Shown here: positions 53,488 to 57,799 of the stretch, in pieces
Layout of the letters: the number at the start of each line of letters is the position of its first letter
Numbering within the stretch: the first letter of the stretch is position 1
Position numbers and translations under genes: made by a program
Assembly: GCA_020446815.1 (NCBI GenBank)
Contig: JAGRDY010000006.1
Location: forward strand, 1 to 57,799
Source of the DNA: Paracoccaceae bacterium
Lineage (GTDB): Bacteria > Pseudomonadota > Alphaproteobacteria > Rhodobacterales > Rhodobacteraceae
DNA length: 57,799 bases
Direction of reading: 5' to 3'
The notes under the pieces: generated by a model
Seen by the model: the letters and a program-made list of their open reading frames with translations, nothing else
Database searches by the model: none
What the model was told of the DNA's origin: nothing

Positions 53488-54669
53488 ATGGCCGAAGCGA
53501 AACCCATGCCCGTCATCACCTGTATCGACGATCTGAAAAGCCTGCACAAACGCCGGGCGCCAAAGATGTTCTTCGACTATTGCGAAAGCGGCAGTTGGTC
53601 GGAACAAACCTTTCGCGACAATGTCAGCGATTTTTCCCTGATCCGCCTGCGCCAAAGGATCGCCGTCGACATGACGGGGCGTTCGACGGCCGGCGAAATG
53701 ATCGGCCATCGCGTGACCATGCCGGTGGCACTGGCGCCGGTCGGCTTTACCGGAATGCAATGCGCCGACGGCGAAATCAAGGCAGCCCGTGCCGCAGAAA
53801 AATTCGGAGTGCCCTACACGCTTTCCACCATGTCGATCTGCTCGATCGAGGATGTGGCCGAGCACGTCACGAAGCCCTTCTGGTTCCAGATCTACACGCT
53901 CAACGACGACGACTTCAACCGCAACATCATCAACCGCGCCAGAGCGGCGGGCTGTTCGGCACTGGTCATCACGGTAGACCTGCAAATGCTGGGCCAGCGC
54001 CACAAGGATCTCAAGAACGGCCTGTCCGCGCCGCCAAAACCGACAATGGCCAACATCATCAACCTGGGCACGAAATGGCGCTGGGGGCTGGGCATGCTGG
54101 GGACCAAACGCCGGTTCTTCGGCAATATCGTGGGTCATGTCGAAGGCGTGACCGATCCGTCTTCGCTGACCGCCTGGACAGCCGAAAAATTCGATCATGC
54201 GCTCAATTGGCAAAAGATCGAAAGACTGATGGAGATGTGGGGCGGCAGGGTTGTCCTGAAAGGGGTGCTCGACCCGGCGGATGCGGCACAAGCGGCCAGT
54301 ATCGGGGCCGATGCGATCGTGGTGTCGAACCACGGCGGACGGCAACTCGACGGGGCACTTTCGTCGATCCGCATGTTGCCCCGGATCGTTGACGAGGTGG
54401 GTGGCAAGACCGAAATCTGGATGGATGGCGGCATCCGTTCGGGGCAGGATGTATTGAAGGCCATCGCGCTTGGCGCCAAAGGCGTGATGATCGGGCGATC
54501 CTATGTCTATGGGCTCGGGGCGATGGGCGAGGCCGGTGTCACCAAGGCGTTGGAACTGCTCCACAAGGAACTGGAAACCTCGATGGCACTTTGCGGCGAT
54601 ATAGACATCGCCAGCCTGGGCAGGCAGACCGTCTTGCTGCCCAGGGATTTTCTGGACGCCTATGTTTGA
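53488..54669 (+). CDS. lldD: FMN-dependent alpha-hydroxy acid dehydrogenase, LldD-like
   Basis: A 393-aa enzyme of the L-lactate dehydrogenase/glycolate oxidase family. FMN-site block [13 protein letters not shown]; catalytic [10 protein letters not shown] (His near 285); C-terminal [28 protein letters not shown] binds the FMN phosphate. It probably oxidises L-lactate to pyruvate with electrons to the respiratory chain. The start could be ATG 53488 or 53506; neither has a strong site. Substrate is inferred from overall similarity. Confidence 0.88.
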   Translation: MAEAKPMPVITCIDDLKSLHKRRAPKMFFDYCESGSWSEQTFRDNVSDFSLIRLRQRIAVDMTGRSTAGEMIGHRVTMPVALAPVGFTGMQCADGEIKAARAAEKFGVPYTLSTMSICSIEDVAEHVTKPFWFQIYTLNDDDFNRNIINRARAAGCSALVITVDLQMLGQRHKDLKNGLSAPPKPTMANIINLGTKWRWGLGMLGTKRRFFGNIVGHVEGVTDPSSLTAWTAEKFDHALNWQKIERLMEMWGGRVVLKGVLDPADAAQAASIGADAIVVSNHGGRQLDGALSSIRMLPRIVDEVGGKTEIWMDGGIRSGQDVLKAIALGAKGVMIGRSYVYGLGAMGEAGVTKALELLHKELETSMALCGDIDIASLGRQTVLLPRDFLDAYV

Positions 54670-54785
54670 TCAGGATCGCTCGACATCGAGATTCCGCTTT
54701 CCTTTGCCGCCTTTCCGCTCTATACGGCGCGCTTCATGGGCATGCACCCTTGGAGGATGCCCGGTTTAACTTATGGAGAATACCC

Positions 54786-55421
54786 ATGGCTGGTGAGATC
54801 CCTGATCTTGTAGCCGAGGTACGGACGGGGACAGGCAAGGGGGCCGCCCGTCAAGCCCGTCGCGAGGGCAACGTACCCGGCATCGTTTATGGCGGTGGCG
54901 CAGAGCCGCTTGCCATCAACATCAATTATAACACCCTTCTGCACCGCTTGAAGGCGGGGCGCTTCCTGCAAACGCTGTTCAACCTCAAGGTCGAGGGCGA
55001 GACCGACACGCGCGTCATCTGCCGCAACGTCCAGAGAGACGTGGTCAAGGACCTTCCGACGCATGTCGATTTCGTGCGCCTTCGCCAGACATCGCGGGTC
55101 AAGCTGTTCATCCATGTCACCTTTGAAAACCACGAACTGGCCCCGGGGCTGAAGCGTGGCGGCACATTGACCATCGTGCGCCCGGAAGTGGAACTGGAAG
55201 TGACCGCGGGCGAAATCCCGGATCACATCACGGTTGATCTTTCCGGCTGCGACATCGGCGATGTCATCCACATCGATGACATCACCCTGCCCGCCGGCGC
55301 CGCGAAAACGGTTGCCCGCAACTTCGTCATCGCCAATATCGCGGCTCCGTCGAGCCTGCGTTCATCCGACGAAGATTCCGAGGCAGAGACCGAGGCCGAA
55401 ACCGAGGAAGGCGACGAATAA
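54786..55421 (+). CDS. rplY: 50S ribosomal protein L25/Ctc
   Basis: A 211-aa protein of the long CTC type. The N-terminal L25 domain ([23 protein letters not shown]) binds 5S rRNA; the C-terminal TL5-like domain follows ([20 protein letters not shown]), and the end is an acidic tail ([13 protein letters not shown]). ATG at 54786 after TATGGAGAA. Upstream genes are unrelated. A strong terminator follows. Confidence 0.94.
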   Translation: MAGEIPDLVAEVRTGTGKGAARQARREGNVPGIVYGGGAEPLAININYNTLLHRLKAGRFLQTLFNLKVEGETDTRVICRNVQRDVVKDLPTHVDFVRLRQTSRVKLFIHVTFENHELAPGLKRGGTLTIVRPEVELEVTAGEIPDHITVDLSGCDIGDVIHIDDITLPAGAAKTVARNFVIANIAAPSSLRSSDEDSEAETEAETEEGDE

Positions 55422-55453
55422 AGCGGCGCCGGTTTTGCCTGCCGTATCGAATT

Positions 55454-55474
55454 GCGGGGCCCTCGTGGCCCCGC
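55454..55474 (+). terminator. Terminator of rplY
   Basis: GCGGGGCC at 55454-55461, loop CTCGT, GGCCCCGC at 55467-55474, followed by GGTCATTT. An 8-bp GC stem 32 bases after the rplY stop; the short T stretch makes an intrinsic terminator likely. Confidence 0.7.
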
Positions 55475-55833
55475 GGTCATTTCCGGGGCCGGCACACCGG
55501 GCGGCCACTTGGCTTTTGCGCAAAACCTGGATCGCCCGTCCGCGACCTCTCGCTGCGCGTGAAGGCGACAGGACATGCCCGAAACATCAGGTATTTCGAG
55601 ATACGCTTTACCCGGCTTTCTCAACCACCCCGGTTGCCGCCACACGATCCCTGACTGCAAAAGGTCGATACAGGATTCTGCGGGCCCGATGTCGAGGCGG
55701 TGCGGCGGCGGGCTGAGCGGATTCGCGTGCCATTCCCTGGAAAAGCCGAGGTTGCAGGTTTCCAGCGCGGTCGTTCCGCACTAGAAATTGACAAATCGTT
55801 CGGCGCGAGGCGCATAATCAAGGGGATCACCGG
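55475..55833. other. Intergenic between rplY and pth
   Basis: About 360 bases without a supportable gene. One plus-strand frame of 69 codons (55575-55784) has no ribosome site, is Cys/Arg-rich and lacks the codon bias of its neighbours. The last 60 bases (TTGACAAATCG, then CGCATAATC) look like a sigma-70 promoter for pth. Confidence 0.45.
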
Positions 55834-56511
55834 GTGAAACTTTTCGTCGGGCTTGGCAATCCGGGCGCAAAATACGCGATGAACCGGCACAACATCGGTT
55901 TCATGGCAATCGACCGGATCGCCGCCGATCATCGGTTTGCGCCCTGGCGGGCCAGGTTTCAGGGGATGGTGGCCGAAGGATCGCTGAACGGCGAAAAGGT
56001 CATGTTGCTGAAGCCCACGACATTCATGAACCTTTCGGGTCAGTCCGCAGGCGAGGCGATGCGGTTTTACAAGCTCGATCCCGGCGACATCACCGTCTTT
56101 CACGACGAACTCGACCTGGCCCCCGGCAAGGTGCGGGCCAAGACCGGTGGCGGCCATGCCGGCCACAATGGTCTGCGATCGCTGCATGCCCATATCGGCG
56201 AGGCCTATCACCGCATCCGGCTGGGTATCGGCCACCCCGGCCACAAGGACAGGGTCGCGGGCTATGTGCTATCGGATTTTTCCAAGGCCGATACACGCTG
56301 GCTTGAGAACCTTATGCAGGGGCTGTCAGACGGCGCACCGATGTTGGCTGCGGGCGACACGGCCGGGTTCCTGAACGCTGTCGCCTTACGCGTCAATCCG
56401 CCCCGCAGCGGCACCGGCCGGGCGGCGCCGCAAGATAGCGCCCGTCCCGCGTCAGCACCGGCAGCCGACAATCGCAGCGCATTGCAGCGCCTCGTCGACC
56501 GGTTCAGATGA
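55834..56511 (+). CDS. pth: Peptidyl-tRNA hydrolase
   Basis: A 225-aa enzyme. Conserved [21 protein letters not shown] carries catalytic His20; [22 protein letters not shown] and [11 protein letters not shown] complete the site. It recycles peptidyl-tRNA released from stalled ribosomes. GTG start at 55834 after AAGGGG. The last 35 residues are a Pro/Ala/Arg-rich extension. Downstream of rplY, the common order in alphaproteobacteria. Confidence 0.95.
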   Translation: MKLFVGLGNPGAKYAMNRHNIGFMAIDRIAADHRFAPWRARFQGMVAEGSLNGEKVMLLKPTTFMNLSGQSAGEAMRFYKLDPGDITVFHDELDLAPGKVRAKTGGGHAGHNGLRSLHAHIGEAYHRIRLGIGHPGHKDRVAGYVLSDFSKADTRWLENLMQGLSDGAPMLAAGDTAGFLNAVALRVNPPRSGTGRAAPQDSARPASAPAADNRSALQRLVDRFR

Positions 56512-56665
56512 ACGCGCAATCAGCGCCCCGCCCGGCAGGGAGATGCAGGCGGGCGCGGCACGGGCCCGGGAAGCAAACCCGCGCGATGGGAAGGTACGAG
56601 AGGTCACGGGGCGCCGGATCGACGGGAAACGGCCCTTCTGATATGCGGCGCGAAAGGGGGAAGAC

Positions 56666-57040
56666 ATGATGAAGAAAGATCCATCGATCAATGTTCTGGG
56701 CGAGCCGCTTCAGCCCTGTTCGGCCGATCCTGTCACCGGCTTTTTCCGCGACGCTCATTGCAACACCTGCCCTGAGGATCAGGGAAGCCATACCGTCTGT
56801 GCGGTGATGACGGCCGAATTCCTGGCACTGTCGAAATACCTTGGCAACGATCTGTCCACCCCACGGCCCGAATTCGGTTTTGCCGGTTTGAAGGCGGGCG
56901 ATCACTGGTGCCTGTGTGCGGCGCGATTCTTGCAGGCCCATGACGAAGGCTGCGCGCCGATGGTCAACCTGGTGGCCACCCACAAAGGCGCTGCGGAAAT
57001 CGTCCCTTTGGATATCCTGAAAAAATATGCCCTGGCCTGA
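56666..57040 (+). CDS. DUF2237 family protein
   Basis: A 124-aa protein with the full DUF2237 pattern: NVLGEPLQPCSADPVTGFFRD, CNTCPEDQGSHTVCAVMTAEFL, DLSTPRPEFGFAGLKAGDHWCLCAARF and a late NLVATHKGAAEIVPL. Six conserved cysteines suggest a metal-binding or redox site; function unknown. Convergent with the LuxR-type gene, four bases apart. Confidence 0.9.
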   Translation: MMKKDPSINVLGEPLQPCSADPVTGFFRDAHCNTCPEDQGSHTVCAVMTAEFLALSKYLGNDLSTPRPEFGFAGLKAGDHWCLCAARFLQAHDEGCAPMVNLVATHKGAAEIVPLDILKKYALA

Positions 57041-57044
57041 TGGC

Positions 57045-57605
57045 TCAGTTCAGCGCAGGCAACAATCCGGCGGGCACGCCACGGGCGGCCGGGGAACGGC
57101 TGGGTTTGGGCAACATGCTGTCATCCATCAGATCTTCGATGAAGAGACTGAGAAGTTGCGGCCGCCCGGTAACACCGGCCTTGCGGTAGATCGCGTTTGT
57201 CTGCGCCTTGATGGTTCCGTCCGCGGTTCCGCGCAGTTCGGCTATTTCCGAAGTGTTCATGCCTTTGACAGCAAACATCGCCACATCCCGCTCGGCCGAG
57301 GTCAGCCCCCAATCAAGAAACCGGGAATGCATCAGTTCCATGAAAGCCCCGGAAACCTGACGTAGCTGTTCTTCGGCCCGTTTTTGCCGAACCATGGTCT
57401 TGCGCAGCGCCACACCGCCCATGATCGCCCCGAAGATCAGGCCGAGCGCGGCGCCTACTTCCAGAATTTCGTGGATTTGCCAGTCTAGCGGCTTGTGCTG
57501 GATTCCCAGCAAGGTCAAGACGATGGGGACTGCGAAAAAACCCGCGCTGGCAAGCTGGACGCAGACCAGCCCAAGAAGCAGGGCAAAACCACGCGCATTT
57601 CTCAT
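57045..57605 (-). CDS. Membrane-anchored LuxR-type regulator
   Basis: A 186-aa protein with two N-terminal hydrophobic helices (about 6-34 and 45-66), a short linker coil (LRKTMVRQKRAEEQLRQV) and a C-terminal LuxR/GerE helix-turn-helix (LTSAERDVAMFAVKGMNTSEIAEL then GTIKAQTNAIYRKAGV). No receiver domain. DNA binding from the membrane implies a signal sensed in or at the membrane. Preceded on the same strand by a gene whose stop is 60 bases upstream. Confidence 0.82.
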   Translation of the reverse strand: MRNARGFALLLGLVCVQLASAGFFAVPIVLTLLGIQHKPLDWQIHEILEVGAALGLIFGAIMGGVALRKTMVRQKRAEEQLRQVSGAFMELMHSRFLDWGLTSAERDVAMFAVKGMNTSEIAELRGTADGTIKAQTNAIYRKAGVTGRPQLLSLFIEDLMDDSMLPKPSRSPAARGVPAGLLPALN

Positions 57606-57664
57606 CGGCTCATCACCCTCCCAGTGACGGTGTCATGCGGCACGCCACACCGATCAGTTCAGGA

Positions 57665-57799
57665 TCAATCAGCATTATCGTGACCCGATGGGCGATCATT
57701 TTCGGACGGCCGGTCATCTCCGCTGGGCCGGTCATCCCCGCTGGGCCGGTCGCCCCCGGCAGGCCCGTCGCCCCCGGCAGGCCCGTCGCCCCCGGCAGG
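57665..57799 (-). CDS. C-terminal end of a hexapeptide-repeat protein, 5' partial
   Basis: On the minus strand the frame from the window edge to TGA at 57665-57667 encodes 44 residues: PAGGDG twice, PAGGDR, PSGDDR twice, PSENDR, PSGHDN, then AD and stop. The Pro/Gly/Asp repeats look like a flexible, acidic tail. The gene begins outside the window, 60 bases upstream of the LuxR-type gene, and may share its transcript. Function unknown. Confidence 0.6.
   Translation of the reverse strand, partial: PAGGDGPAGGDGPAGGDRPSGDDRPSGDDRPSENDRPSGHDNAD
57708..57799. repeat. 18-bp tandem repeat, five copies to the window edge
   Basis: Units of 18 bases (GGCC(G/C)GTC(A/G)(T/C)C(T/C)CCG(C/G)(T/C)(G/A)) run from 57708 to 57797 and continue past the edge. 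The last two are identical, the first two differ at one base. The period is a multiple of three and preserves the minus-strand hexapeptide frame. Confidence 0.75.

Noticed and set aside
55575-55784. A 69-codon frame between rplY and pth
   Set aside because: No ribosome site, atypical composition and no family resemblance; probably chance.

Overview
The window looks like chromosomal DNA of a GC-rich alphaproteobacterium, most likely a member of the Rhodobacteraceae (Rhodobacterales). Pointers are the phage-type helicase/DUF6511 pair, the DUF2924-recombinase pair, the order PBP activator-rsmI-yraN, glnD next to murJ, and rplY followed by pth. The taxonomic call is inference from gene content and order. 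No rRNA, convincing tRNA or CRISPR array was seen.

The left third (1-18.8 kb) is a mosaic with visible scars. It opens with the end of a phage-type DEAD/DEAH helicase and a DUF6511 gene cut short at about 1860. Next comes a nine-gene minus-strand unit (10.18 to 1.87 kb): a LysR regulator, a PfkB kinase whose only plausible start is ATC, a complete PotABCD-like ABC importer, a D-ribose pyranase (RbsD), a ureidoglycolate-lyase-like cupin and a BtpA/SgcQ TIM-barrel protein. It reads as an uptake and catabolic pathway for an unidentified, perhaps ribosylated, compound. From 10.4 to 13.9 kb lie pieces of two IS3 elements and one IS256 element, a lone metallophosphoesterase, a truncated serine recombinase, a truncated DUF2924 gene and the tail of an RND efflux pump. 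A UspA-like/Lon-like overlapping pair, an unrecognised 213-aa gene and an IS6 transposase tail follow.

The region 18.8-31.8 kb is a coherent envelope-stress block. One minus-strand operon carries an anchored 212-aa protein, a COG4705 membrane protein, an ABC-2 exporter (one ATPase, two permeases) and a secreted calcium-repeat protein. A second carries MprF (lysyl-phosphatidylglycerol synthase/flippase), a DedA-PAP2-LssY_C fusion and a PAP2 phosphatase. A PepSY protein and an OmpR/EnvZ-type two-component system diverge from mprF. TTACA/TGTAA palindromes sit in the two control regions.

The right part (32.2-57.8 kb) is mostly core: a nitronate monooxygenase-DUF488-AhpD-like-globin cluster, yraN, rsmI, a PBP-activator lipoprotein, glnD, murJ, a rhomboid homologue lacking its catalytic residues, trpS, ychF, trpA, an L-lactate dehydrogenase-like gene, rplY, pth and a DUF2237 gene. 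Embedded in it are a capsule-type ABC exporter split across a divergent promoter (kpsT-kpsE / kpsM), a serralysin-like RTX metalloprotease with 135-bp internal repeats, a cysteine-rich MarR regulator divergent from a secreted protein, and a membrane-anchored LuxR-type regulator. At the right edge is the C-terminus of a protein made of hexapeptide repeats.
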